Source: Adiantum capillus-veneris (Eukaryota > Streptophyta > Polypodiopsida > Polypodiales > Pteridaceae). Taken from it: a DNA stretch of 64,000 nt. Below the pieces are notes generated by a model. That model was not told the origin of the DNA. It made no database searches and saw only the letters and a list, made by a program, of their open reading frames with translations. Positions 46,712 through 59,316 of this stretch are shown here, piece by piece. The stretch is from assembly GCA_014529385.2 (NCBI GenBank), contig CM043960.1, forward strand, positions 77,058,910 through 77,122,909, read 5' to 3'. The translations under genes were made by a program, and so were the position numbers. Every line of letters starts with the position of its first letter. Within the stretch, counting starts at the first letter, position 1.

Positions 46712-47973
46712 GGCGATAACCTCTGACAAGACCGAGCACGAATTGATCAATTGACAATAGGCAAGGCATGGCTAACTCATACACCAAGTACTGTCAAAAT
46801 ACAACATAAGCTTGCATAAGTTGTCTAAGAGAAATATCAGAAAATATGGCGATCAATGTAACAAACAAGTGAGCAAAACCGCTCAAATGATGCCAAAACA
46901 CCCACTCTAATCCAAGAGCACTTTATGATAATCGATGAAACTATCATCAACAATCTCCCTCTAGAAGAGATTACCACATGTATGTCAAATGACATAATCT
47001 GGTGAGCAAACACTATCACAATGTGATGCCAAAACACTATGGCAAAGCAACTACTGAGTGCCAAATGCAATCAAAACACAATTGCAAACCATGCGCATAA
47101 ACAAAGAAAAATCCGGCAGAGTTTCGGTAGTATTTGGCTATCTAACTATAATAACCATACATACCATAAACATGCTCAAAACCATGACAAATCATACGCA
47201 AAATCCGCACTCAAGCATACATGAGCTGTCCCAAAGTCTCAACTCCGTAAACTTGGAAAAAATCCTATGATCCGAAACACAAAGTGCATCAACCGCACTC
47301 TACAAGCGAGGCATATACTAGCATAAACTTGGATACAAACCAACCAAAATATGACACAAATTAATGCTCAAAACAGTTGAAAATCAGTCCACATATACCA
47401 TTGCAAGGTGAAGAATACCATCTGCTGAAAAGCGTACATCATGTGTATCCACATGGCAATATAAACGAGCATCAAACATGTACCAAATGTGTATCAAAGA
47501 GCATCCAAATCAGCTGAAAATTCAGCTCTCAATCATGCTAAAAATGCTTGCGAAAACTCTCTGCAAATTCGTGCATCACACTTTCCGAAATCTGCTCAAT
47601 TGCATAAGTCAATGCACATAACCTATGATGAAGCCACTCTCGAATCCTGAGAGTCCACAAGAATGCATACATCCACAAAGCGTTCTCAACGTATCCGCAT
47701 AAATTTGTTGAAAATATCAACCCACACTCTCTTCACTGAGAGCAAAACATCAATGTGCAAAACAAAAGAATGACAAAGCTCAATCTGAGCTCTTTGAATG
47801 TAGCAAATCACCACAATAGGCATACATAATCTTCAACTTTCTGAATACCCTGCAGCCTGTCAGCCCATATTTTCCAAACCGTTCAGAATTTGTAGAAACT
47901 TCCTTCTGCAACAATTTTTGCTGCTTCTCTGCCTGCTTCCCCGCCGAGCTCCAATGGTGCTCCCAAACCCTGA

Positions 47974-47985
47974 GCTCTGATACCA
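47974..47985 (-). other. primer-binding site (initiator tRNA-Met)
   Basis: TGGTATCAGAGC on the minus strand, two bases from the LTR at 47988. Confidence 0.9.
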
Positions 47986-47987
47986 AT

Positions 47988-48101
47988 TGAAGTGTGCGAG
48001 CCCCTTTACATGTGAACCCCTTTATTCTATTATATACATAATGAATAAGTATAGTGAGCAGACACTTGACCTAACCGATCACATGGGGTTTTATCCCAAC
48101 A
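47988..48101 (-). repeat. 5' LTR of second family member, internally deleted
   Basis: The minus strand starts TGTTGGGATAAAACCCCATG and ends CACACTTCA. It lacks the middle segment present in the other LTR. Confidence 0.9.
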
Positions 48102-48106
48102 CTCCT

Positions 48107-49801
48107 TACTTGTTCTAGAGCACAATTTGGTGCCTCTTGTGGACACCCGTCAACGTGATAGCCTTATAATGAAAATTAGGCGATTCCATATTTCTCACAG
48201 GTAATTACAAGAGAAGGAACAAATCTTTTATTACCCAATTGATGACAATGCCCAGTGCCCCCAGGCCGCCATAGCCGGAGCTTGGTCTTTCCAGTAAAGT
48301 GCCCGCCATATCCGAGACTTCAGCTTGGAGTTCGCAGATCCTTGTCTTCTTGTGCAATTTAGAAGCGGAGTGTTCTTGCATATTATATTGTACTTCGCGA
48401 GAGCTCTGAATGCGACACATAAAACAAGATGCAAACTTCGGTTTTCGCATCGCCACTTCTTTCTTTGTTCTGTTCCGAATGGAACTTAGAGAGGTGTAGG
48501 GAATGGACATTGGGAGGCGCATTCTGCAGGTCAGGCGACCGGCGTCAGCCGGGAGCCTGCTGCAGAATGGGTCGACCAATGCCCATTCCTGGCCGTCACG
48601 GTCGCTGGGAGGGTGCCAAGTCAGCAGGCGGAAAATGGAATGCTGTGCATTGCTTACACGTCAGCAGGCAGAATTTTAAGCTCAGATTTCGCTGGTGTCC
48701 CCCTGTTGTAGCAGGTCATTGGTTGCAGAAGCAGCTGACCAGCGACTGTGACGGTGTAGGGAAAGTTACATGTCCTTTCCCTGTTTTCATGGGCGACCCC
48801 ATCTGGCGACCAGCGGGAGCCGGGAGCCATGGGGGAGCACATGAAACCAGGGAAAGGACAGTAAATGTCCTTTCCCGGCCGTCAAAGGCCAGGCGAGGGG
48901 CAGATTACGGGGAGGAGCAGATTCCGCGAGCTGACGTGTCGGAAATCCCGTGGAAGGGGGGTTCTGTGTGCTGATATGTCGCATCTTCCTTCAAGGACAG
49001 ATTCTGTGTGCTGAGGTGGTGCTTTGCTAATGGTGTGCAGGCAGCGACAGTAGCAGCAAACTTTCCTATCAGTCTCCATTCACAAGCCGACCTACGTGTC
49101 AGAAATCGGACGCTCCGACTGCATGATTACTATGTTTAAAGCGTGCTCAATGTCTGCATTATGCTTATCTTTAGTCTCCCTTGCAGCCATTGTCATTTGG
49201 GATAGCCTATTGTTCAGGCAGGAGATTACAGACAAAAAATTATGTCTCGGGGGCCTTATAATGGGCCTTCGACGTCAGTGCATTAGATGCCATTTTGGTT
49301 TCAACCTGAGAATTACAGAGTTCCTGTCTTGTAAGTCAGCATATGTACCTATCACACAGAGTTATTGTCGCCATCAGCTCCTGTGTGCTGGCCCAGCATG
49401 TTCCTTTTTGCTCTTCATCGTAGCCACAGATGCAGGAGAGCGGATGACATTCAATGTCTGAGGATACTCTTCAAATTGAAAAGGATGATGCTGGCCCTTC
49501 ATCTTCATGGTGTAGTATATCCACCCATAACTGTGGCTAAATCTGAAGGAAAAGCTAAGCGCAGAAGTGGAGCAAAGCACAATTTGGACACAGAGGATGC
49601 TTTCAATCTGTTTCATGGCTCTAATCCTTTAAAAAGTGGAGTTGACTCGTCTTGAAAATGAAGTTCGAGGCAAGGCTCTCTATCTGAACAATTTATAAAG
49701 TGTGCTTACCTTTTGACTTTAGCTTTTAAAAGAACTGATCAATTATATTGACACAATTGTCCACATAACAGATTGATGTGTGTGCATGTATGTTTTTACC
49801 A
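48107..49801. other. unrecognised GC-richer region with hairpin modules
   Basis: No gene family recognised. The part 48490-48980 carries inverted repeats around GGGAATGG/CCATTCC and GGGAAAGG/CCTTTCCC, each followed by GGCCGTCA-type sequence, resembling the module of the 1501-7340 array. ORFs here (for example 48429-48974 and 49365-49655) have no recognisable domain. Confidence 0.45.
48850..48876. repeat. perfect 11-bp hairpin, covarying with array 1 module
   Basis: Arms GGGAAAGGACA (48850-48860) and TGTCCTTTCCC (48866-48876), loop GTAAA, followed by CGGCCGTCAAAGGCC. It has the same arm length, loop length and downstream box as 6466-6492. Two arm positions are changed and matched by compensating changes in the other arm. 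Confidence 0.85.
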
Positions 49802-49959
49802 TCTACTAACATAATATGGCGGAAGGGGGAGCCCTTTACACGTGTGGCAATCTGCAACCTGAAGGCTAAAATCCAAAACTAAAAAAAGCTCGTTCGCACG
49901 CGATAAAGAGGAAGAGAGGGGGAGAGAGAGAGACCGCCGAAGGCGGCCGACCATACTAG
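49802..49959 (+). mobile_element. 158-bp Helitron-like element
   Basis: Starts A|TCTACTAACATAAT (close to the plant Helitron 5' pattern TC-T-M...CTA) and ends with a hairpin CCGCC GAA GGCGG, then CCGACCATA, then CTAG|T. Insertion between A and T without target duplication is characteristic. The 3' half is purine-rich (GAGAGGGGGAGAGAG). It encodes nothing and would be non-autonomous. Confidence 0.55.
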
Positions 49960-50350
49960 TAGTTTTCAAATGCCTTAGAGTTTTCCTTCCATTGAATGCT
50001 ACTTTGATTCAATCTCGTTGGTTTTCTTGTGCTGCTTCAAATTATGTTTTCCTTTTGTCCAAGAAAGCAGCAGAAAGATCACTATAGGTTGGTGCTAGTC
50101 TTGCTTGTTAAATCCAAAACTAAAAAAAGCTCGTTCGCACGCGATAAAGAGGAAGAGAGGGGGAGACAGAGAGGCCACCAAAGGCGGCCGGCCGTACTAG
50201 TAGTTTTCAAATGCCTTAGAGTCTTCCTTCCATTGAATGCTACTTTGATACAATCTCATTGGTTTTCTTGTGCTGCTTCAAATTATGTTTGCCTTTTGTC
50301 CAAGAAAGCAGCAGAAAGATCACTATAGGTTGGTGCTAGTCTTGCTTGTT
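49868..50350. repeat. 242-bp tandem duplication including the Helitron-like 3' end
   Basis: Copy one is 49868-50109 and copy two 50110-50350, both starting AAATCCAAAACTAAAAAAAG and containing the hairpin-CTAG end and CAAGAAAGCAGCAGAAAGAT. The second copy lacks the TC 5' end. Differences are few. Confidence 0.93.
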
Positions 50351-50620
50351 AAAACTTTTCTATGCTTACAAGAATTAACTGAATGACATTTATTCACCTT
50401 ACCAACTTTGGCTAAGAATGTGTCATATAGTACATGGTCCCAACTCCCGGGGAAAGCTCAATCAAGGAGAGAGGGAGAGGGAGGTAGGAAAGGGAGAAGA
50501 TACAAAGGGGTATTTCATTTGATATTGTTTCTAAGTGGGCTGGCTACTTAGGAACTTTATATGATTGCATGTGAGACACATGTTCCACTGCTAATGGCAT
50601 TTTTGAAGTCTCCAAAGCAT

Positions 50621-50622
<2 letters not shown>

Positions 50623-50658
<36 letters not shown>
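50623..50658. repeat. (CT)n microsatellite
   Basis: A CT run of about 35 bp just upstream of the gypsy-type Gag leader. Confidence 0.95.
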
Positions 50659-50659
<1 letters not shown>

Positions 50660-50673
50660 TCTTCTTCTATGAA

Positions 50674-51570
50674 GGATCCGATCCTCTCTGTAGCACACAT
50701 GGGTTCTCGCGGAGAATCCGACAAGGATGACACTCCTCCAACTGTTGGTTTCCGGGGGGATGAAGAAAAGTTGAGTCCTAGCATGGGAACGGAAGAAACC
50801 AATGAAGATTTTGGCAAATTTCCGACCGGGAATCTCGACAAAGCGGAGTACAAACATCAAGTGTAGGTTGACATGTGTATGAAAAGATTGCTCAAGTACT
50901 CCAAAGACTAGAAATATATGAATCACTTGAAGAATTACCCTCTTGACGAGGTTCGATCTAGACGGCAAGAGGTCGTCTATTTGCCTATCAAGTCGGTAAT
51001 GAAACCGAAAGCAAAGCCAAGTGCAGAAAAGTAGAAATTGTACTTGATGAAAGAGTTCGACATTGCTCTGGGAAAGAAGTTGAATCAATTGATGAAAAAC
51101 TTAAAGCACTCTTGGAAGAGGAAGAATCAACGGATTTTCCCAGTTATTTGGGCCAGAAATCGACTTTCGAGGTGGTGAGTATATCCAAGAAGCGTGTTCA
51201 TTTCGAGGATGACCCAAATTTTTCTTCGTCTTTAGAGAGTTCCAATAGTTCGTCGTCCGTTCTAGTAAGGATGAGAAAAAGTTGGAAAAGTGGAGAAAAA
51301 GCCAGAAAAGCAGATGAAAGAGTCTAGAAGGCAAAGGAAGCCATCTAGTAGTTCAGAGGAGGAAACCTCGTTCAAGAATTGGGGTCAAGCAGTCAAGTTT
51401 AACACATTTTTGGGCTATCAAGACACCCATTTAGCCCTTAAATTCATACAACAATTTGACATTGCCTTCTCACGAGATCATTTCTCAGATTGCTCCAAGT
51501 TATGAAGGGCGGCATCTTACTTGAAAGGAAATGCATGTATGTTTTGATCTACTCTGTTGTTGCACAGAGA
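50674..51570 (+). pseudogene. gag: gypsy-type Gag fragment A
   Basis: Frames from 50674 encode an acidic leader (GSRGESDKDDTPPTVGF, DNLDKAEYKHQ-like). After stops and frame changes comes a Ser/Lys-rich segment (51112-51327) and then KNWGQAVKFNTFLGYQDTHL, ALKFIQQFDIAFSRDHFSDC and, after a stop, AASYLKGNACMF. The pattern F.G..D...A..F..QF..AF......S..K...A..YLKG.A is the retrotrans_gag core of Ty3/gypsy elements. It is similar to the fragment at 61.7-62.0 kb. Broken by several stops. Confidence 0.6.
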
Positions 51571-51599
51571 AGCAACCAAGAAGTGGGTGAAATTCAAGA

Positions 51600-52024
51600 G
51601 AGTTTGTGTTGATGTATGCTCATGTGTGTGTGTGCGCGTGGTGTGTGTTGTGTTTGGGAGCGTATGTTAGTACCTAGTTCTACACCTACTACTGGTGACA
51701 TTAGTGGGGATGTCATGGTATCTAGTCAATACTATGCATGATGGAGCAGATGGTTACATTGGCTTGAGGGTGACTACCATGGGACAAACCTTGATAATTT
51801 GGTTAAGGGAACTTTTTGACTCTCGATGCAAAGTGGATGGGGAAAGAGAACCTCGTAGATTCTCTTCAATTTTGGACTCTTCAGAGGAATATATACGCAA
51901 AGTCTCGGAGAGCTGGACCTTTGGGGAGTTGTACCTTTGCGACGAAATAATAAATAAATACCAAAAGGGGCGCCAGTCTTTGGGGCCAGTGCATTTGAGG
52001 ACGAAACTCGACCATTCCGTGTCG

Positions 52025-52088
<64 letters not shown>

Positions 52089-52200
52089 AAGTTTGGTTAT
52101 TTGCAAATTTTGCCGTATGTGGCTATTGGTTTCTCGCTTGGAGTGTCCAAGCTTGTAACAATTCTTTACTTCATGTTACAAATTGCTGACGTGTCAAGCC
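51600..52200 (+). other. segment between the two Gag fragments, with (CT)n
   Basis: An open frame (51695-52189) passes through a CT run (52029-52084) and has no recognised domain. The phrase AAATACCAAAAGGGGCGCC with GGGGCCAGTGCAT upstream of the CT tract resembles 53895-53935, suggesting duplicated ends of related elements. Confidence 0.4.
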
Positions 52201-52480
52201 ACTGAAGAATAGAGCCAACCTGCAGATCCCGGCCGAAGGGCCTAAACCCTAAGAAGAAGAAGAAGAAGAAGCCAAAGTAGTAGAAGAAGTTTTACCGACT
52301 TACAAAGTCTTGTCGACTGGCCTATTTTAAAGAAGATTTCCCACCAGCTTATGGGAACCCATCCGAACAGCTTTCAACAGTTTCCAAACTACATGTTGCC
52401 TCGGACTACTCTTCCTCCTCCAGCACCAGAAAGCACAAGGGCTTCTAATTGACAACCTACTAAGTCCTCTATTCCAATTA

Positions 52481-53316
52481 GTGAGTTTTCAAAATTATGG
52501 TGCAACCATTGGATGTCTACCCTGTGCAACAGCCTCACTGCCGTTGCCACCACTGCCACCTGGATACAACGATTGGAGTTTGTATGCCTACCCCTACTAT
52601 CCATATCCTGACGTTGCACTACATCAGCCCAAGGACTTCAAGGATGGGGAATCTATAGTAAAAGTTTCCACCTTTTCATGCATGAAAGATAGAAAGAAAG
52701 CCTTATAGTTCCTACAACAGTTTGAAAACGTTTATGCCCTGAGGAACTACACTAAAGACTCAAAGATTTCTCGAGTTGCCAGTTTTCTCAAAGATAATGC
52801 TATGTAGTGGTGAAGTTCTATAGCTACAAAGCCGCATGCTCCAAGGACTTGGCAAGCTTTCAAGATTTTTTAATCAGAGCCACATAACATCCCTCTTTAA
52901 AGTAGAGCTTCTAGCAGAATGGGGTAACCTGAACATGTGCCACATAGACCACAACTAAAGGTTCCTAGATGTTTACCTACCGGTGTCTTTCTTCAAGCTG
53001 ATAACCTTGGAGGACAAGCGCGAAGGCTATACCATTGGATTGCCATCATTGCTCCAAGAATATTGTTTGTCTAAACAAGTTCCTACTATGCAAGAGCTTA
53101 TGGACCATGCTACGGTCAATCACAAGCTTATGAAAGGAAGATTAGAATTTGTTACAAAAGATCAACCAACTAATACTCAGAATCCTCAACCACAACATAT
53201 GAATTCTCTTGACTCAGCTTGCAAGACTTCGTTTGACACCTCACCAACGAAAAATTCTACTGCAAGAAGGCAGATGCTTTGAATGTTTCGAGATGGGACA
53301 CAACTCCTATGCATGT
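52481..53316 (+). pseudogene. gag: gypsy-type Gag fragment B with zinc knuckle
   Basis: A Tyr/Pro-rich leader (LYAYPYYPYPDVALHQPKDF) is followed by KVSTFSCMKDRKKAL, a stop, FLQQFENVYALRNYTKDSKI and SRVASFLKDNAM, the gypsy Gag core again. Then LEDKREGYTIGLPSLLQEYC (53010 onward), QELMDHATVNHKLMKGRLEF, and a zinc knuckle CFECFEMGHNSYAC (53275-53316). Stops include two at positions where Gag normally has Trp. It follows Gag fragment A in the same orientation. Confidence 0.7.
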
Positions 53317-53397
53317 CCTACAAAAGGGGATAAGCCTCCGGAACAACCTCTTTCTAAGAAATCTAAAACTACGGTAAAACTTGTTCCCTATATTTTA

Positions 53398-53403
<6 letters not shown>

Positions 53404-53465
<62 letters not shown>
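53404..53465. repeat. (CT)n tract inside the gag-protease frame
   Basis: A CT run of about 62 bp between the zinc knuckle and the protease-like region. It is read as Ser-Leu in two frames, and the open frame passes through it. Confidence 0.95.
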
Positions 53466-53467
<2 letters not shown>

Positions 53468-53815
53468 CTCCAAAGAATTGTGCAAAGCACATGAAAAGAT
53501 TAACGGATTCAAAGCACTTATCTTCTGCGACCAAGCAACCATCGAGAATTTCATTCATCTAGAGTTCCTCAAGAAGATGGAGTTCAAATATAATCAATTT
53601 GTTGGAGAACTTGAAGCGGATCTAGCCATAGGGCAAACTCAAAAAGTTGTATCACTCATTATTGATACTCTTTCAGTCACCATTCAAGGGTACCATGGCA
53701 AGGTAGACTTTCACATCGTGAAGTTAGGGCATTACGACGCTCTTTTGGGCATGCCTTGGCACAACCAGAACGATGCTACCATCTAGATTGGGAACCGTAC
53801 CATCAATTTGGTGTG
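53466..53815 (+). pseudogene. gypsy aspartic protease-like domain
   Basis: Reads INGFKALIFCDQATIENFIH, LEFLKKMEFKYNQF, SLIIDTLSVTIQGYHGKVDF and HIVKLGHYDALLGMPWHNQN. The architecture (catalytic loop, FIH..F.KK, ending in ALLGMPW) matches the retropepsin of Ty3/gypsy elements, but the D-S/T-G active site is replaced by D-Q-A, so it is unlikely to be active. No RT follows; the frame ends at 53784. Confidence 0.65.
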
Positions 53816-54239
<424 letters not shown>

Positions 54240-54499
54240 CTGGGAAATGCTCTCCATGCTGATGCATATACAAGTTCTCAAGGGTGGTCCGGCATAGATG
54301 TGACATGCCTTGACTGGATAGACCCTTGGTACACAGAACTGTGAGTGCTATTGCCATATGCCCCTGCATGCGAGACCCCTGACTCGGCCTCCACATCAAC
54401 AACAACCCAGGGTGAACTGGGACCATTTCTATATGATCTCCTCCTAGCAATTAGATGAATTTGTGGAGACAGAGGATGCACGACTCAAGGCTTCCCCTG

Positions 54500-57405
54500 T
54501 GTGGCTGCCCTCTAGTGGTTAAGAATCCTCTGCCCTCCTAGGCTTGCATTTGAGATGACCCGTCTCTAAATGAGATCGCCCAGCAGTGGGCTGTCCTGAG
54601 GAAAGGATGTTGCGAAGAAAGGTTGCTTCCCTGTAGCATCCAACTAAAGGGATGATTGGCTTCCTAAAGACGAAGGGATGATGTCTTGTAACATGCATAT
54701 GTAAGCATTTGTGTTGCTTCGTGGATATGTGTGTATCAGAATCCGGAGATGGCTCACATCGGTCGGCGCATGATCGTGTTGATGTCCTCCACGGTGAGAG
54801 TCTGCACAGGGCATCCCCCATGTCCCGCCAATAGATTTGATCCTTTGCTACAACCTCCTCTGGCAATGGGAGCATCTCGTCATCCTAGGCCTCCTGGATC
54901 TCCCCAACTTTGTTGCTTGATCGCTCAGTATACCTATACTTGTGATATGCCCGGTATCCCTCTTCTCTGGTTTCTCTCATCTCTACTCAATCTTTGAATG
55001 GAAGAACATTGTGATCTGTCTCTAGGTGTGTCTCCCGGTTTGTGAGCCTCTCTCTCAGTAATCGTGCTCGATGTTGCTAAATCTCCAATAGATAGAGTCC
55101 AAGACATCTCTGATCCTAGTATCTCATAACTTTAGATAGAGGCCCAAAATAGTCCCTAAAGAGACAGTGAAAACAGCCACGTATCTCGTAGTATGTTGTA
55201 CGATGGCATATAGTGGGCTTTGTCTTTGGCTCTCTCTAACACAACTATCACAACCTAGCCTCAGTTGAGTGCCTCGAAATCGGCTAGTCTCAATCTCCAA
55301 CAGGTGTGATGATGTCCGAATCTAACTAATAGCACATTGTAAGCCGTGGGACAAGTGAGAGTCCATGTAGGGAGGCCTAGATAAGAACCCATCCTCTGTG
55401 ATGCGGAGAAAATGTTCTCTGTATGTAGTCATTTTTGTGCCATCTCTTATATAGGTTGTATGTGTGTGCTCCAGGCATCCAATTGAAACAGATTGTGTCG
55501 TATAAGTCTAGTGACCTCCCTCCGTAAAGAATACTAAAAGAGGGGAAGCCTGTCCATAGAGAAACCATGTAGCTGAAACCATGCTACCATTTGTGCATAC
55601 CAACATGATGTACTGTGCTGTCAAGTGCCGTGAGCACTTCAGAGCGAGCCGAGCATAATGATCTCGTGGGAGCTCCCATAAGCCCTGTATGAATGCTAAT
55701 GATCTCATAAGAGCCTCCACCATGAGAGAAGGGGTAGCCAGCTCTGCGCGGATGATCGTATATTGGGGATCTGACGCTTAACCTTGATCATCCTAGAGAT
55801 CATGGAGATATTTTAGAAGTGGCCTCTCCATGTCTCTCCACCCGTCTATACATCCATGCTGATGACTATGATGATCTACTAAGGGTCCCTACATTTGCAC
55901 TCCATATAGCATAGTTGAGGCATCCAGAGTATCAAAAAGCCATAGAATGGTGCGAGGCTTCTGGAACTGAATGTGTGAACACATCCTCTCCAACCTCTTG
56001 AAGCTGTGTATGCTCTAGTCAATCTAGCCTCGATCGGTCTCCTGATGGAAAAATTGGGCCACTAAAAACCACCCCAAGGTTGGTGTACATATCCGCATAC
56101 TCCACTCGGTCTTGTCCATAAGTAAAACTAGGTGTTGATCGCCTGATCGATTGCGTTGTAGTATTGAATACCATAACCTTGGTCTTCCCAAGGTTAACAG
56201 ATATATCGATACCCTGCGTAAATGTGTGTAAAGCATCAAGATGGCACTGCATCCCCTCAAGTGAATCTAAAATAAGCACAATATTATCCGCATACAAAAA
56301 TAGGGGTATCCATGCCCTTGTGAAGTGTGCTCCTTTGTCATCCTCTCTCTCTCTATGTAGTTTGAAGCCCCATCCACATACATGCCAAAAAGAGTGGGGG
56401 ATAGTGGGCAACCCTGTTTCACCCCAGTGGTGGAGTGAATAATCTTTGACATCCCCCAGGGCATGTGCACTCGTCCTGTAATTGTCCTATAAGCTCTACA
56501 GGCACTCCTAGGTCCTACAGCCCTCATCAATATGCCCCTTGGAACTGTATCAAGAAGTATTCACGAAACAATCTCAAAACCTCACATGAGTCCTGGCTCA
56601 AGAATAATTGATATAAATCTCTCTAGTTGAGGTAGGTAGACTCTCTTCTTTCATCGCACAAGGCGCCGAAATGTATCCTGTATGACTGTCTGGGAGTGAT
56701 AACACCCATGAGCACCTCCCTCTGTAGTCTAACTCTCGTCTCTTTGCACCCTCATCATACGAATGGTTTTGGGGCATCTTCCCAGAACAGGGTCTCTATG
56801 AAGGGTGGCTATGTAGGAAGGCCTATGTTGCCGCATCATATAGTCTCTATTAGAACCTGCGTGAGCTCATGAAGAGGGTGCCCTAGTTCCTCCATGCAGA
56901 GGTGCCTATATATCTCATCAACATAGACAATCTATCTCCCTTGTAAATGTATAGAAAGTGAGCCCGGGTGCTTGTGATGGTGCAGCTATACTATAAGAGG
57001 ATTTAAGTGTAAAAGTCAGGATAGCTGATCCATTTCCACTCCAACCGGACTAGGGCCAATTGGGGTGTAGTCATGACATAATCACCATACTTGCTCCACA
57101 ACTATGGGAAAACAAGTGAAACAGCTTGACTCAGGGAATCTCTCAATACCATTTAGGATGGCTAAACCATGTGCACTGCCCATCTTAGTAAGAAAGCTAC
57201 CATACTCCATTTGCTTTAATTTCTATCATGTGAGACTCAACCCATGTCAGTAGTATCAAGCTCTCTCAACATCTTCGCAGTGGTTCATAGAAGACTGATC
57301 GGCATTGCGTTGTCGTGAGCGTTGAAATCTCCCAAAATCGTGATATCACCATCTCTTGAAAACTCTCATATATACTCATCACATCTAGTGCCTACGACGG
57401 TTTCG
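54500..57405 (-). pseudogene. degenerate non-LTR retrotransposon (LINE)
   Basis: The minus strand begins (about 57400) with the end of an endonuclease domain: FSRDGDITILGDFNAHDNA, the GDFNAH catalytic motif. After a degraded stretch the RT core appears at 56530-56020: STTGVKQGCPLSPTLFGMYV, then FLYADNIVLILDSLEGMQCH (YADN where YADD is expected, 56294-56283), GIDISVNLGKTKVMVFN and ADMYTNLGVVFSG. Downstream are TMLYGVQM-like and EALMRSLAFIQGLWELPRDH (about 55720), a C-terminal segment seen in LINE ORF2. Multiple frameshifts and stops are present. No poly(A) tail is clear. Confidence 0.8.
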
Positions 57406-58160
57406 GTCCTTATGTCCATTTGTTGTTTTTATGCTGGTATTTTTCGTTGTTTCTCGTGGTTTTTGTTTGTTTAGCTTTCTTGCTTGTATACACCTTATTT
57501 CGTTTCTATGTGATGCTTGTGTGTGTGGATCTACACGTGCTTGGAGTGATTGCGTTCTATATGACTGCTTGTGGTTGAGGATTGTGCGCATGTATGTTTG
57601 CCTTTACTGCTTGTTCTTTTCTGGTTTTGTCTCCTCTTTGATGGGTGATTCAAGTATGGAATTGGTTTTGTGTGTGTGATGGGCGGTTTTTGCGCCGCCT
57701 TCAGATTTGCACCATATACTGCGTTGCTTGCAAGTTGAAGAATGTCATAGCCGTGTTGATCATTGCCAAGGATGGCTAGAGGCTATCTCTCTCCTAGATT
57801 TTCGGTGCCGAGTCTTCTTGCAATGGTGATGTCTCTTCTGCTAAGATGCACCGTTGTATATGGACTTGGAGATCTCGAGTTGGCTATCGGAGATTCTTTG
57901 GTGGAGTTTTCAGCCTCTTCTTAATGTCATGGTGGTGTGTTTCTACTTCAGCTCTGTGCTACTTTCTTCCCTCACTCCGCTGCTCTTAGCTTTTGTTGTA
58001 TCGCCCATCTTTATAACTTTGCACCATTGGAAGTTTTTCCCCTATGATTTGTAACCATTGAATATCTCGGGGGGTTTTCCACTATCAGATCCGTTATCAT
58101 TGTATGTCTATAGGATGATGTAATGCCTACATAATACAAAGGGTACCAAGCCCCACATCT

Positions 58161-58168
<8 letters not shown>
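57406..58168. other. unrecognised DNA
   Basis: T/G-rich sequence without a recognised family; open frames are short and Leu/Cys/Phe-rich. Confidence 0.3.
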
Positions 58169-58960
<792 letters not shown>

Positions 58961-58961
58961 C

Positions 58962-58963
<2 letters not shown>

Positions 58964-59044
<81 letters not shown>

Positions 59045-59316
59045 ACCACCATCGGGCAAGAGCCATCACCGTGGCCACCTAATTGATACACCACGTGTTG
59101 GGAACGACGGAGAGAACTCGTAGCAACCAGTTAGAAACCTCTCCCTCGGGTAACCCATCCCAGGAGGAGGATGCACTCGAGTGTCCAAGGGAAAGAGCCC
59201 TAGCAACGTGAACATCAAGTGAGCATAAGGTGTCCCTCTGAAGTGTGACCCAATAGGGGATTTGAACCCACAACCCGTAGGTTGAGAGGCCAAAGCTTTA
59301 CCATTAGACCAACTCA
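58964..59316 (-). mobile_element. tRNA-derived SINE with long (CT)n tail
   Basis: On the minus strand from about 59316: CCCCAATGAGTTGG, TCTAATGGTAAAGC (A-box region), then about 30 nt later GGGTTCAAATCCCC, a perfect Pol III B box (GGTTCAAATCC). An unrelated body of about 190 bp follows (containing TTGGACACTCGAGTGCATCC), ending GGTGGTGGCTCTCTCT into a CT tail of about 79 bp (59042-58964 on the plus strand). It is not a tRNA gene: it has a body and tail, and the acceptor stem is not closed. Confidence 0.75.

Larger units (their letters stand above)
44838..48101 (-). mobile_element. non-autonomous copia-derived LTR element, second family member
   Basis: A 3264-bp element with LTRs 44838-45029 (192 bp) and 47988-48101 (114 bp), both TG...CA on the minus strand, and perfect CTCCT target duplications (44833-44837 and 48102-48106). 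A tRNA-Met primer site lies at 47985-47974 and a GTGGGAGGT tract precedes the 3' LTR. A long leader (47973-46712) precedes one Gag/protease-like/RT-tail frame (46711-45161). Integrase, RT core and RNase H are missing. Its protein is collinear with that of the element at 28055-32504, although the LTRs differ apart from the first bases. Confidence 0.9.

Noticed and set aside
48429-48974. A 181-codon ORF as a gene
   Set aside because: It crosses the inverted-repeat modules, overlaps ORFs on the opposite strand, and has no domain I recognise.
54495-54530. tRNA-like TAGTGGTTAAGA at the LINE 3' region
   Set aside because: Only an A-box-like word; no B box at the expected spacing.
59237-59316. A tRNA gene on the minus strand
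   Set aside because: A and B boxes are present but the acceptor stem does not close and a SINE-like body and CT tail follow.
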